A stretch of 25,216 bases of DNA, from IMG/VR virus record IMGVR_UViG_3300042924_006764, positions 1-25,216 of that record. The stretch is one strand, 5' to 3'. Source of the DNA: a virus. The notes below the pieces were generated by a model that was given only the letters and a program-made list of their open reading frames with translations, searched no databases and was not told the origin of the DNA. This document shows positions 7,955 through 16,760 of this stretch, piece after piece. Made by a program: the position numbers and the translations under genes. Every line of letters starts with the position of its first letter. The stretch's first letter is position 1.

Positions 7955-8146
7955 ATGCTGATAGTAGAAGTTAAAAATAATAATATAGAAAAAGCACTAA
8001 AAGTGCTCAAAGGTAAAGTTATTAAAACAAAACAATTGGATATTCTAAAAGGTAGAAAAGAATTTCAGAAAAAGTCTGTAAAAAGAAGAACTGAAATTAA
8101 CAATGCAAAGTACGTTCAGTCGAAAAAGGATTCAGAGTCTTACTGA
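7955..8146 (+). CDS. rpsU: Phage-encoded small-subunit ribosomal protein bS21
   Basis: A 63-residue, strongly basic protein: an N-terminal strand MLIVEVKNNNIEKALKVLKGKV, then KTKQLDILKGRKEFQKKSVKRR and a helix TEINNAKYVQSKK. This matches the bS21 pattern (I-V-hydrophobic strand, KALKxxKxK, KxxxLxxLxxRxxFxKxSVKRRxE, AxYVQ) and the length of Bacteroidota bS21. bS21 sits on the 30S platform near the anti-Shine-Dalgarno end of 16S rRNA. bS21 genes are known in some uncultured phages. It is the only plus-strand gene within the head module, and its last seven bases overlap the end of the convergent 233-residue gene. No Shine-Dalgarno sequence precedes the ATG. A likely role is replacing host bS21 to bias initiation; this is inference. 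Confidence 0.86.
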   Translation: MLIVEVKNNNIEKALKVLKGKVIKTKQLDILKGRKEFQKKSVKRRTEINNAKYVQSKKDSESY

Positions 8147-8841
8147 ATGTTGTTGTAGAGAGCAAAAAGACGAACGTAATTGATTTTACTGTACTCATCT
8201 TTTTCTATCTGACCGATAGTTTCCTGAAGTTTTGTTTTAGTAACGTCATCTTCACTCTCAACACCGTTGAGAGAAGATATTGTCTTGTTCTTTAGTTCGT
8301 TATATTCTATCTCTAAATCTGTATCTTCAGTCATCAAAACTTTTGCTAAATCTGTTTTAGATGATTCGTCTAATGTTTCAATATAATTTGCTAATTGTTT
8401 TCCCGCAATGTTAAAAATAGTTTCAATCGGTAAATTAATTGATTCTTTTACTTGTGGTTTTTGAGTAAGATTTGATATTAAGTTTTTTCTACTTTCAACG
8501 GATTCCAAAATTGTGGTGGGCATTGAGTATACCAAATTGTCAATGTTTTTGTATTTGTTTTCACAAACAACATCTTTAATCCACAAGGAAACTGATGACA
8601 AATCTAATTTAGGTAATAATTTCTCGATCTGTCTCAAAGATTCTGTAATATACAATTCAGCAGTTTCTTTATCCAAACCTTGGTTCTTGTCGAGTTCTGT
8701 GTATAGATGAGTTAAATTACTGACAGCTTTATTCTCCAAAACAAATTTTTTGAAGTTTGCCATATCTTCTTTCATTGTACCTTTCACATAAGAAGATACC
8801 AACTTAGACTCTATTTTAGATAAAATTTCTCCGAAGTTCAT
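8140..8841 (-). CDS. Unknown helical protein downstream of portal
   Basis: A 233-residue, predominantly alpha-helical and charged protein (MNFGEILSKIESKLVSSYVKG). No family is recognised. Several hydrophobic-x-Glu tripeptides (VLE, ITE, IIE-like) are compatible with prohead protease cleavage. It sits directly after the portal gene with a 24-base gap. In T4 that position holds the small prohead core proteins gp67 and gp68, so a core or head-length role is plausible by position only. A one-mismatch copy of the late motif lies 14 bases upstream. Its 3' end overlaps the end of the convergent bS21 gene. Confidence 0.75.
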   Translation of the reverse strand: MNFGEILSKIESKLVSSYVKGTMKEDMANFKKFVLENKAVSNLTHLYTELDKNQGLDKETAELYITESLRQIEKLLPKLDLSSVSLWIKDVVCENKYKNIDNLVYSMPTTILESVESRKNLISNLTQKPQVKESINLPIETIFNIAGKQLANYIETLDESSKTDLAKVLMTEDTDLEIEYNELKNKTISSLNGVESEDDVTKTKLQETIGQIEKDEYSKINYVRLFALYNNIQ

Positions 8842-8855
8842 TTGATATATTTTAT

Positions 8856-8863
8856 AATAAATA
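8856..8863 (-). promoter_or_regulatory. Late-promoter-like motif, one mismatch
   Basis: TATTTATT on the minus strand, 14 bases before the start at 8841, overlapping the end of the upstream portal region. Confidence 0.35.
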
Positions 8864-8865
8864 TA

Positions 8866-10689
8866 TTAGTTTATCAAATTGCCCAACACTTTTTCTATTT
8901 CACCTAACGAACGTCTTCCTTTTTCCAAATCAAGCTCATCAATATTGGTTGATTCTGACGCATCAAAAATCATGTTCATTTTTTTGGTTTTACTTTCAGG
9001 GGTTACCTCACCGGTTGGTGATCCTGTTTCACCACCGGGAGATTCCAAAGGTGTTGCCTCAGGAGAACCAAACTCACCACCACCTTCAATTCCAAACTCT
9101 GAAGTCTCAGTCTCACCTGTGACAGGAGTTTTAGAACCATATAAGTTATCAACAGTATCAAACAAACCTGTTTTAGTAATGACGTTTGGAGTGTTTTGAA
9201 TTTCTGTAGCAACCGCTTTTTCAATCCTTTGTTGTTGTAGGTCAAGTTTGATTTCCTCATCAGAAAAACCTAGTATGTGTTTCTTAGCCCACGATTGTGA
9301 TACTGGAGCAATACCTTCAATTGGCATTACAGCGTCTTTGTATAACAACATTTTTTCTTTCCAAACATCGATAGTCAACAAATCAGCTTGTTTTGATGGA
9401 TTTGTCAAACTAAGTTGGAATGACCCTAATTCATCTTCAAATCCTAACAGGAACAAGTGAACAATAGCAATCTTATTTAGTTCGGCAATCATTGACTTCT
9501 GAATACGATTGATTGTACGTGCAAAACGAATATCCTGAAGGGATAAGTTTCTTCCATCACCAACAACTTCTTCAAAACCTAAAAATGCTTTTGGAATTCT
9601 AAGTGCCGTCAATAGTTTCTTTTGAATATATTCGATATCAGCGATCTCAGATAAGTTCTGAGCACCCTGTAATGTTTCGATTGGATTTGGAGCCGAAGGA
9701 TCTCGAACAGGTATAAAAAAATCTTGATCAACCGCCATTTGGTTGAATCTCATGTCTACGTTGCCAGTTTTGGGATCTGTAACCATATCCTTTTTGAACT
9801 GTGCGGCAAATCTTTGAACATACGGTTGGATATCACCATCATCCATGTTACCAACATATACTTTGAACACACGTCTTTCAGGTGCTCTTGAGACACGATA
9901 AACTAACATCGCATCTTCACCCAAAACTAATTGTTTCCAAATTCTTCTAGCTTTTTCCAGCATTGAAGTACCATAAGGTAATTTTCTGTCATCACCTAAT
10001 AATCTAAAATGAGCAATTTCCCAACTCTTAAATTCAAGTTGTTTGTTTTTCCATGTAAAAGTAAGACTTGATACTTTATCGGAAGTACCAGCTAATGCCG
10101 CTCCCGAACTTGCTCTTCCTCTCATACCAACTTCAACTCTTTCGATCTCGATATTAGGTAATTGAAGGCATCCTACAACACCTTTTTCAGGATCTAATTT
10201 TAAGAAAACAAAGTTATCACCATACTTAGACGTATTTCTTGTCCACATTGGTAAGTTAGTATTGATATCCAAAGCGTTGTTAAACAAATCACCCAATACT
10301 GCTTTGATCCTTGGTGAATCAGAATAAATTTGCAACATGTATCCGTTTTCATCTACCGTGGTAGACTCTTCCGCATAGGTATCCAAAGCCGCTGAAATCT
10401 CAGGAGTATATTCCATTGATTCGTAGTCGTAGTATGACGCCAACCTTGTTGGTTCATAATAAACCGCTTGTGAATAAAGGTTATTCTCAATTTTAGCCCA
10501 TTGTTGGGTTATATATGATGTTTGTCTGGCTTGTAATTTTTCACGTTCATACTCAGCTTTGTCCGTTGTTCTGAGTAGTTCTTTTTTGTCAAATTTGTAC
10601 GTAGGTACATCTTGACCCAGTAATGAGTTAGGTCCGAAGGTCTGTGATAACCTCTGCCATATTGTTAAGTTTTTATCTTCTTCCGCCAT
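8866..10689 (-). CDS. 20: Portal vertex protein, T4 gp20-like
   Basis: A 607-residue protein expected to form the dodecameric DNA channel at the head vertex, where head assembly starts and the terminase docks. T4 gp20-like stretches include YDYESMEYTPEISAALDTYAEEST (residues about 87-110), TRNTSKYGDNFVFLKLD, FKSWEIAHFRLLGDDRKLPYGTSMLEKARRIWKQL, YRVSRAPERRVFKVYVGNM, and LRIPKAFLGFEE...NLSLQDIRFARTINRIQKSM. It is longer than T4 gp20 (524 residues) because of a C-terminal Gly/Pro/Glu-rich tail of about 100 residues. It lies 32 bases downstream of the terminase gene, whereas T4 has gp18 and gp19 in between. Confidence 0.95.
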   Translation of the reverse strand: MAEEDKNLTIWQRLSQTFGPNSLLGQDVPTYKFDKKELLRTTDKAEYEREKLQARQTSYITQQWAKIENNLYSQAVYYEPTRLASYYDYESMEYTPEISAALDTYAEESTTVDENGYMLQIYSDSPRIKAVLGDLFNNALDINTNLPMWTRNTSKYGDNFVFLKLDPEKGVVGCLQLPNIEIERVEVGMRGRASSGAALAGTSDKVSSLTFTWKNKQLEFKSWEIAHFRLLGDDRKLPYGTSMLEKARRIWKQLVLGEDAMLVYRVSRAPERRVFKVYVGNMDDGDIQPYVQRFAAQFKKDMVTDPKTGNVDMRFNQMAVDQDFFIPVRDPSAPNPIETLQGAQNLSEIADIEYIQKKLLTALRIPKAFLGFEEVVGDGRNLSLQDIRFARTINRIQKSMIAELNKIAIVHLFLLGFEDELGSFQLSLTNPSKQADLLTIDVWKEKMLLYKDAVMPIEGIAPVSQSWAKKHILGFSDEEIKLDLQQQRIEKAVATEIQNTPNVITKTGLFDTVDNLYGSKTPVTGETETSEFGIEGGGEFGSPEATPLESPGGETGSPTGEVTPESKTKKMNMIFDASESTNIDELDLEKGRRSLGEIEKVLGNLIN

Positions 10690-10721
10690 ATTCTACAATA
10701 TTACTTGATATGTATTTTTTA

Positions 10722-12494
10722 TCAACGCCTTATTCCTCCGAATACCCATAAATAGTCTTGATAATCCCTTTTAGTAGGTTGATTTCTATAAGCTGGGTTA
10801 TTATCAAACATTTGATTTGGAATTTGCGGATTGAAAAATTGTTGTGTTGGCTTTTCATAAGTTTCGACCGTCCAAGATTCTAACATACTTTTGGCCATCT
10901 CATTTACCTTATTTAGTTGAGTGAATGATGTTTCAGCAACATATACCGCCATGGCAAGAGCCATAATTAAGTCGTCATGTTGTCCTTTCATGTGATCGGG
11001 TCGTCCATTAATATAAACAAATGTGTTCATTTCACTTAACAATCTTGTAGATCTAACTTTCATTCCGTGTCTTAGGGCTTCTTCAAAAGCAGCGATAATT
11101 TGAACACGTTTCTGACTAAAATTTAAACCAGGTATTTTGTCTTTAACTTTTGGATCAAATTTCCATTTATTTCCGTATTCAACTCCCTCAACATATAAAT
11201 CTTTATAATCTAATTCTTGTAATTTTCTAGCGGTTGCCACACCCATACCACCGGTAATATCTATAACAATAAATGCTGAATACATCGTCGCCCACTTAAA
11301 TGCAATTTCAGCCAATACATCAGGTGGTAGTTTACCCAAGTATTCGGCAACTTGTTCTCGTTCATCAAAATCATAAATTTGAATTGTAGAAAAGTCCTCG
11401 GAATCACCCCTTGAAACGTCAACTCCCATAATATATTTGTGACCCATTTCAGGTTCTTTCCAAATCCAAAAACCACCACTCATCATTTTTCCTGAAGGAT
11501 CTTTGATAGTAGTTTCAGTAATGTTTTGAATCAAGTTTGAATCGAATACGTTGTCACCAGATCCTAAGAAATTACACTCTAATTCTTGCGCAACTTTTCT
11601 TTTATCGTATTTAAGTTTTTTCACCATAGCCTCAAACCATGACGATGAAGGTTTGTAACCTTCTTTGAATTTTGACACTATTTCTTCAAAATTTCTTTCA
11701 AATGGATTAATCTTTGAATAATCCAATAAAACTTCTTTGTCATCATACTCTTCTCGATTGAGAAAATAATGAATTATATCTTTTGTTTTTACCAAATACA
11801 AATCTTTTGTATAACGAGGGTCACGATACCAATACATTTCAGTGATTTTGAAGTCGTTCATACTACGTAAGGCTTGATCGTAAATTTCGTAGTAAATAGG
11901 ATCATATCCATTAGGGGTGGAGATGACAATTACCTTACCACCCGTAGACAAAGATGCCATACAGGCAGCCCAAAAGTCTCCATCGGCATCAATAAAAGCC
12001 GCCTCATCAAAGATAAGAATAGTAGGTGAGTAACCACGAAGTGCGTCTTTTGAGGTTGCTACAGCCTTTATTTCACACCCATTTGAAAGTTTGTAGTGTT
12101 TGGCGGCGTTTTTATCAGGAGAAAACCCAACACCAACCCAATCGGGCCATTGGGCAGTAAATTCTCTAATTTTGTTTGCAAATTCGATAGACGTATCTTG
12201 TTTGTTAGCAATAATCAAAACCTTTTCAGGTTTGTTTTTTCTAGCAAAAACAACTTTTTTACTTGCCCAAGCCGCTGTCACTGTTGATACACCCGCCTGT
12301 CTATACTTCAAAGCTATGTTTTCGTTGTACGCATCATAGTCTTCCACCAATCGGACTTGATCAGGAAATAGTTCTAATGGAACGTATCGTGATTGAGTAT
12401 TATCGTAGGTCTGTAGATAGGTTTTTAAAGCGTAGGCAGTACTTGTCATACACTTTGAATACTCTAAGAGTAATTGTTCTTTACTTAAACCCAT
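10722..12494 (-). CDS. 17: Terminase large subunit, T4 gp17-like
   Basis: A 590-residue DNA-packaging motor. The N-terminal ATPase shows a phage-type Walker A, RQAGVST (residues 65-71), in which the usual lysine before Ser/Thr is absent as in many large terminases; Walker B, TILIFDEAAF (158-167); and a coupling motif VISTPNG. The C-terminal RNase H-like nuclease shows MGVDVSRGDSEDFS (near 355), VIDITGGMG (near 411) and a third acidic motif HDDLIMALAMAVY (near 500). The length is close to T4 gp17 (610 residues). The gene begins 8 bases after the preceding unknown gene and is followed by the portal gene, so packaging proteins are co-transcribed. Confidence 0.95.
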   Translation of the reverse strand: MGLSKEQLLLEYSKCMTSTAYALKTYLQTYDNTQSRYVPLELFPDQVRLVEDYDAYNENIALKYRQAGVSTVTAAWASKKVVFARKNKPEKVLIIANKQDTSIEFANKIREFTAQWPDWVGVGFSPDKNAAKHYKLSNGCEIKAVATSKDALRGYSPTILIFDEAAFIDADGDFWAACMASLSTGGKVIVISTPNGYDPIYYEIYDQALRSMNDFKITEMYWYRDPRYTKDLYLVKTKDIIHYFLNREEYDDKEVLLDYSKINPFERNFEEIVSKFKEGYKPSSSWFEAMVKKLKYDKRKVAQELECNFLGSGDNVFDSNLIQNITETTIKDPSGKMMSGGFWIWKEPEMGHKYIMGVDVSRGDSEDFSTIQIYDFDEREQVAEYLGKLPPDVLAEIAFKWATMYSAFIVIDITGGMGVATARKLQELDYKDLYVEGVEYGNKWKFDPKVKDKIPGLNFSQKRVQIIAAFEEALRHGMKVRSTRLLSEMNTFVYINGRPDHMKGQHDDLIMALAMAVYVAETSFTQLNKVNEMAKSMLESWTVETYEKPTQQFFNPQIPNQMFDNNPAYRNQPTKRDYQDYLWVFGGIRR

Positions 12495-12502
12495 TGAGTA
12501 TT

Positions 12503-13801
12503 TTAGGATCTACTGATGCCTAAACTACCTAAAAAGTCGTCTAAATCACCCAAATCATTGTCATCATCATCAGGTGAAGCAACGTCTGAGTCTGATTCTT
12601 CAGAACCATAATCTTCATCATCATGAGTTTCTTTCAAATGGTCCACAATTTCTGTTACCATTCTATCTAAGATTTGGGTAGCCTTAGCGTCACCTCTAAG
12701 AATTGCCTTTGCTAGTTTGAAAAATTCCTCAGCAGTCAATGCTGAAAAACGAGCGAATAGGTAGTTCTGTATCCATCGTTTATCTTCGTCAAATAATTTT
12801 TCAGGATAAGATTCAATAAACTTTTCCCATAATACAGGTCCAAGTCTCAAATCCCAAATTTCATTTGCTAAAGTGTCTGTTGACGCCATCACCATTTCGG
12901 CTTGTTTCGGGTCATCAGGTAATCCTTGAGTACCAAGAATTTCCATTGTTCCTTTAATCAATTCGTGTACAAGGACTGGAAAAAATACACCTCTAGCTTT
13001 TACTGTTGGTGGTTCGGTTTCAATATCAACTTCTTCCTTACCAGCAACACCACCTTGATTCATCATCATGTCCATCGCTTGATCAGGTAGAACCCAATAC
13101 AACAAATCATTTACTGACATGAGAACACCATAAAGATTCAATAACCGAGGATTTAATCGATCAAGTTCATCTTTTACTAATTCAAACATGTAATGTCCTT
13201 TTTTTGATGACCCTTGAATTAGAGCATTTATAAATCTTCGTTTTGCCTTCTCAATGTCATATCGTTCAAAAGCGGTAATAAAATCTTCAATGTCTTCTTC
13301 TTGTTGTTGGAAATTTTGTTCAATTTCTTCTTGTTCGGGTTCTTCACCTTCTTTGGAAAATCCCTCCATATCAATTTCACCCATACCAACTAACTTAGCA
13401 TCGTATTGAACTTGATCAGGTCTCACTCCCATTTCTTTACGTACTAAATCTACCGCCAAGTTTTCCAAATATTCTTTGTTTTGAGATTGAATTCCAAATA
13501 CGTCTCTTACAGCGCCCATCATAATCATTTGTAATCCCATAAGGGCATTTTGACTACTAACTTCTTCTTGTCCCGTATACCTTTTTACTTTCTCTACTAC
13601 GTCCTTAAATCTTTTTGACGCAATTTTTTCTTCAAAAGAAACTGGTATTTCTTCAGATTTGATATCAGGAAATGCCGGACTTTTAGACAATGGGGTTTCA
13701 CCCTTTTCCATCTTTCTTTTGATGTCAGGTGACATTCCTTTTGTTTGTTTTTCAAACTCTCCTCTATTTTGAGGGTCTTGTTCTTTTAAATTGTTTTTCA
13801 T
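12503..13801 (-). CDS. Unknown acidic protein upstream of terminase
   Basis: A 432-residue protein with no recognised family. Residues 1-75 are polar and charged. Residues about 75-135 are helical (NALMGLQMIMMGAVRDVFGIQ). An acidic Gln/Glu linker follows near 150-185, and then a long helical region to about 400. The last 45 residues are very acidic and end LGDLDDFLGSLGISRS, a charged tail with a hydrophobic tip of the kind that often binds a partner protein. Its ATG overlaps the stop of the upstream gene by one base (TAATG), and the terminase follows after 8 bases, so translation is probably coupled. By position it could be the gp16-like small terminase or a head/neck protein, but nothing in the sequence decides this. 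Confidence 0.75.
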   Translation of the reverse strand: MKNNLKEQDPQNRGEFEKQTKGMSPDIKRKMEKGETPLSKSPAFPDIKSEEIPVSFEEKIASKRFKDVVEKVKRYTGQEEVSSQNALMGLQMIMMGAVRDVFGIQSQNKEYLENLAVDLVRKEMGVRPDQVQYDAKLVGMGEIDMEGFSKEGEEPEQEEIEQNFQQQEEDIEDFITAFERYDIEKAKRRFINALIQGSSKKGHYMFELVKDELDRLNPRLLNLYGVLMSVNDLLYWVLPDQAMDMMMNQGGVAGKEEVDIETEPPTVKARGVFFPVLVHELIKGTMEILGTQGLPDDPKQAEMVMASTDTLANEIWDLRLGPVLWEKFIESYPEKLFDEDKRWIQNYLFARFSALTAEEFFKLAKAILRGDAKATQILDRMVTEIVDHLKETHDDEDYGSEESDSDVASPDDDDNDLGDLDDFLGSLGISRS

Positions 13802-14661
13802 TACTTCTTATTTTCAAAAGTCAGACCTAGTTGGTCAAATGTGATATAATCAGGAATTTTAGTAATTGGTGCTTTTGGGTTATCATCAACCATATTTTTT
13901 CCAGCCTTTGGTTTTGGTTGATGTTTTGGATTTTTGAATGGGTCACTTTTACCTGGTTTCTCAGTTGTACCTGGTTTTACTTTAGGTGGTGCTGTAGTAG
14001 GTGCTTGTTCCATAGCTTCTTTTTTTGTTAAAGTATAAAGCTTTCCTATAGGTTTGTCCATTCCCACATTTCCAACTAACTTATTAGCAATTCCTTTTTT
14101 TAGGGCTTTTCTGATGATACCACCTTCTTCTAACATAGAAACAAATTCACCTTTAGTCATTTTCGGTGTCAAGTGTTTCTGAACTAACTTGTCAAGTGAT
14201 GATTCTAAAATGACTTGTACAGGATTTTTTCCTTCTTTCATTGTTTTTTTCACATCTTTTACACATCTTTCAAATTTTTTCTTTTGATTTTCAGTATAAG
14301 AATCTCGATCTTTTCCTTCAAGACCTAATGAAGATGTACAAACAGCATAAGGATTATATTTTCCTTCTTTTTTTTCTTCCAAATCTTGAGATTCGTCCAT
14401 ACCATCTTGGTACATTCCTGGCGTTTTACCTGGATCAACACCAAAACCATCGTTTGTATCAGGACCAACCTGATGAGGTGCCTGTGTTGTCTCACCAGAT
14501 CCATAGGGATTTAAAGGATCTTCATCTTGACCTTCTTTCATCTCCTTTTCATAGACCTGATAAGGCTTTCCTTGTTGTTGAAGTTTAATTTCATCAGGTG
14601 ATCCTTTTTTTACCTTGATGGTAATAGTTTCTTGTTCCTTAGTTTCTTTTTTAGTTTTCAT
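13801..14661 (-). CDS. Unknown Lys/Pro-rich protein of the pre-terminase operon
   Basis: The frame can be opened at TTG 14679, but ATG 14661 (MKTKKETKEQETITIKVKKG) is preferred, giving 286 residues and an 11-base overlap with the upstream gene. The protein is low in complexity: a charged N-terminal part, a Gly/Pro/Asp segment (NPYGSGETTQAPHQVGPDT), a central folded-looking region with two Cys (NPYAVCTSSLG ... FERCVKDVKKTMKEG) and helices, and a Pro/Lys-rich linker before a short C-terminal motif (ITFDQLGLTFENKK). No family is recognised. The cysteine-containing region may be a small folded domain in an otherwise flexible virion or assembly protein. Confidence 0.72.
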   Translation of the reverse strand: MKTKKETKEQETITIKVKKGSPDEIKLQQQGKPYQVYEKEMKEGQDEDPLNPYGSGETTQAPHQVGPDTNDGFGVDPGKTPGMYQDGMDESQDLEEKKEGKYNPYAVCTSSLGLEGKDRDSYTENQKKKFERCVKDVKKTMKEGKNPVQVILESSLDKLVQKHLTPKMTKGEFVSMLEEGGIIRKALKKGIANKLVGNVGMDKPIGKLYTLTKKEAMEQAPTTAPPKVKPGTTEKPGKSDPFKNPKHQPKPKAGKNMVDDNPKAPITKIPDYITFDQLGLTFENKK

Positions 14662-15049
14662 AAACTGTATTTTTTTCAAATTCTAATATTAGGTCTCTTG
14701 CGTACAATTTATCTTTCACTTTTTCTTCGGTGTCTCCGTATCTGAAAACTAATCTTTCTTTATTTTCAGAACTATCTTCGGTTTCCCAAGATAAAGCAAT
14801 AATATCTTCCATGGCATCGGTCATTCCCATATAATCAGATTTTTGAATCAATTCCAAATCAACTGATGTATTTCTAAGGGTTGCAACCTTCTCTATAAAA
14901 TTAATGTGGGGTGGTTCAGGATAACCGTTTGACGGTTTAGCATCCCAATTCTCACCCCACACATCAAGTTCTTTACCGAAAATGAATTCGTACATGTTAT
15001 CACCTCTATAGTTAGGGCCCAAGCCATTCACATAGATTAGATAACTCAT
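14651..15049 (-). CDS. Unknown 132-residue protein, probable structural accessory
   Basis: A compact mixed alpha/beta protein (MSYLIYVNGLGPNYRGDNMYEFIFGKELDVWGENW) with many aromatic residues, including three Trp. No family is recognised. Its ATG overlaps the stop of the upstream acidic gene as ATGA, and its end overlaps the start of the next gene, so it is embedded in a translationally coupled operon. The aromatic-rich N-terminal half suggests a well-folded domain, unlike its low-complexity neighbours. Its operon with the terminase and portal genes suggests a role in neck, head completion or baseplate assembly; this is inference. Confidence 0.75.
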   Translation of the reverse strand: MSYLIYVNGLGPNYRGDNMYEFIFGKELDVWGENWDAKPSNGYPEPPHINFIEKVATLRNTSVDLELIQKSDYMGMTDAMEDIIALSWETEDSSENKERLVFRYGDTEEKVKDKLYARDLILEFEKNTVYEN

Positions 15050-16557
15050 AACACTTCACCTTTGGTAGATATTTTGATTTGTTCTCCTTTATGTTCAAAA
15101 ACTAAATTACCCTTGTTTGTTTTTCCAAGAAATTTGATTTCTGAATTTTCAGACATAACAAATTCTGCCGCCAATTTTTGTTCAACACTCTCTGACAATC
15201 TTTCAAAAGGTTTTGGTAAAGATTTTTTTAATTGTTTTTTTTCTGATTCAGAAACAACAAAGTATTTTTCCAAAACTTTATCAACTTTTGACTCTGAGAA
15301 GATACTGTCCATAATTTTAGATATTGAAGTGTGAGCCTTATCCTCTTCACTCATTTCTTCGTTACGTTGATTCTTGATGTTAGAATAAACTCCAATCACT
15401 TTACCATCTCTTCCATCATACTTGTCACGAAGGTCACCCTCACCCATTTCACTTCTTCTTTTACGAAGTTTGAAAGGTCCACCAAATTTTTCTTTGTATG
15501 TATCCCAAAACTTTCTATCACTACTATCTCTACCGAATTCTGCATCGTCACTTCTTCCCTTACGAAACCAATTTTGATTTGGGTATTTTGAAATAAAGTC
15601 ATCAAAATCATCATATTCTTCTTCGTCGTAATCAAAGTCGAAATCTTTCATACGGTTATCACTTTGGTCATAAAAACCATGATCACCAATTCCCAAGTAC
15701 ATGTCGTCTTGCTCACCCATTTCACCTTCAACAGGTTCATCTGAGGTCATGTCAAGATCCATATCCATTTCATCATCACCTGTCATATCCAAATCCATCT
15801 CATCTGATTCATAATCAGTTTCAACTTCTTCGAGTTTAGCCATGATGTCTTCTTTATCCTCATCATCCAACTTTTCCAAATCCAAAGCTGACAAAACTGA
15901 ATTTAGAACGTATTTGATGTCTTCAGAAGTCATACCGACAGAGTCGTTCATTGTGCGAATCTTCTGACCTAATTTACCTGTTAGTTTTTGAACTACTTTG
16001 AAGTCTACTTCTTCCTCAGCACCCATTTCAGGTGTTTCAGTATCCATTTCCATATCCATAGACTCATCACCACCTTCTGTGTCCAAACTCATGTCCATAT
16101 CCATTTCCATATCATCAGCTGGTGCTGCCTCAGGTTCTGGTGCCGGTGCTGGCTCAGGTGTTGGTACTTCTTGTTTTGGAAGTTTCAATGTAAATTTCTT
16201 TTGCTCTTCCAAATTGAACATAGACACCTCTTGTTCGTTCTCGTTGAGTCTATTGAGTTCACCAGCCAAAAGATTCATTCTCTTGAGTGCCTGTGAGTAG
16301 GACTTATAATACTTTCTATTCTTCATTGGTTCAATGTAATCCAATGATTCATCGATTCTTTTCTTGATAATATAACCAAGTTTTTCTTTTACAATTTCAT
16401 ATTGAAGTCCATCTGCCAAAGTTTTTCCAAACTCAGCACGTGACGTTTCATTTATCGAAGAAGGTGTATTTTCTTTGTATCTAGCAATTTCAAGGATTCT
16501 ATTGATCTTGTCTTGTCCTTGTAATTTTTCACTTCCAATTGGTCTTAGGTCAGCCAT
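15046..16557 (-). CDS. Second large acidic scaffold-like protein
   Basis: A 503-residue protein with no recognised family but a build very like that of the 4804-6291 protein. Residues 1-110 are helical and moderately basic (RILEIARYKENTPSS; YSQALKRMNLLAGELNRLNENEQ). Residues about 130-330 contain a Pro/Glu/Ala linker and Met-Asp-Glu runs (DDMEMDMDMSLDTEGGDESM) broken by a folded helical segment (EEVDFKVVQKLTGKLGQKIRT). Residues about 330-385 are basic, and the C-terminal part holds helices and a final beta-rich tip (IKFLGKTNKGNLVFEHKGEQIKISTKG). Several hydrophobic-x-Glu sites could be cut by the prohead protease. A prohead core or DNA-mimicking role is possible, but the sequence does not prove it. 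Confidence 0.78.
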   Translation of the reverse strand: MADLRPIGSEKLQGQDKINRILEIARYKENTPSSINETSRAEFGKTLADGLQYEIVKEKLGYIIKKRIDESLDYIEPMKNRKYYKSYSQALKRMNLLAGELNRLNENEQEVSMFNLEEQKKFTLKLPKQEVPTPEPAPAPEPEAAPADDMEMDMDMSLDTEGGDESMDMEMDTETPEMGAEEEVDFKVVQKLTGKLGQKIRTMNDSVGMTSEDIKYVLNSVLSALDLEKLDDEDKEDIMAKLEEVETDYESDEMDLDMTGDDEMDMDLDMTSDEPVEGEMGEQDDMYLGIGDHGFYDQSDNRMKDFDFDYDEEEYDDFDDFISKYPNQNWFRKGRSDDAEFGRDSSDRKFWDTYKEKFGGPFKLRKRRSEMGEGDLRDKYDGRDGKVIGVYSNIKNQRNEEMSEEDKAHTSISKIMDSIFSESKVDKVLEKYFVVSESEKKQLKKSLPKPFERLSESVEQKLAAEFVMSENSEIKFLGKTNKGNLVFEHKGEQIKISTKGEVL

Positions 16558-16572
16558 TTCTATAATATATTT

Positions 16573-16740
16573 TTAGTTGTTTAACCCGTTAAATCCACCT
16601 AAAGCCACTGCCGTTAATTGTACAACGGGTTGGTTTTGTGCTGTCGAATAGACTGGGTGAGGCAAGGGAGCAGTAGTAACTGTTCCATCACAATTTATAC
16701 AATCTTGATAATTGTAGGTTCCTGCGCTTAATACTGCCAT
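16573..16740 (-). CDS. Small 55-residue protein with CxxC motif
   Basis: An ATG at 16740 (MAVLSAGTYNYQDCINCDG) opens a 55-codon frame ending in TAA at 16573. A perfect TATTTATA motif lies 12 bases upstream, at the same distance as for other late genes, which is the main reason to call it real. The protein has one CINC pair near residue 14 and is otherwise rich in Ala, Thr, Val, Gly and Asn, with no charged clusters and no membrane segment. It resembles small virion decoration proteins in size and composition, but no family is recognised. The 503-residue gene starts 15 bases downstream, so this is probably the first gene of that operon. Confidence 0.62.
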   Translation of the reverse strand: MAVLSAGTYNYQDCINCDGTVTTAPLPHPVYSTAQNQPVVQLTAVALGGFNGLNN

Positions 16741-16752
16741 AATTTTTTTCTT

Positions 16753-16760
16753 TATAAATA
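16753..16760 (-). promoter_or_regulatory. TATTTATA late-promoter-like motif
   Basis: TATTTATA on the minus strand, 12 bases upstream of the 55-residue gene. It probably drives the operon running through the terminase gene. Confidence 0.52.

Noticed and set aside
10722-12494. Inactive terminase because the Walker A lysine is missing
   Set aside because: RQxGxST is a usual variant in large terminases, and Walker B and nuclease residues are present.
14662-14679. TTG start of the Lys/Pro-rich gene
   Set aside because: The in-frame ATG at 14661 has a typical short overlap with the upstream gene.
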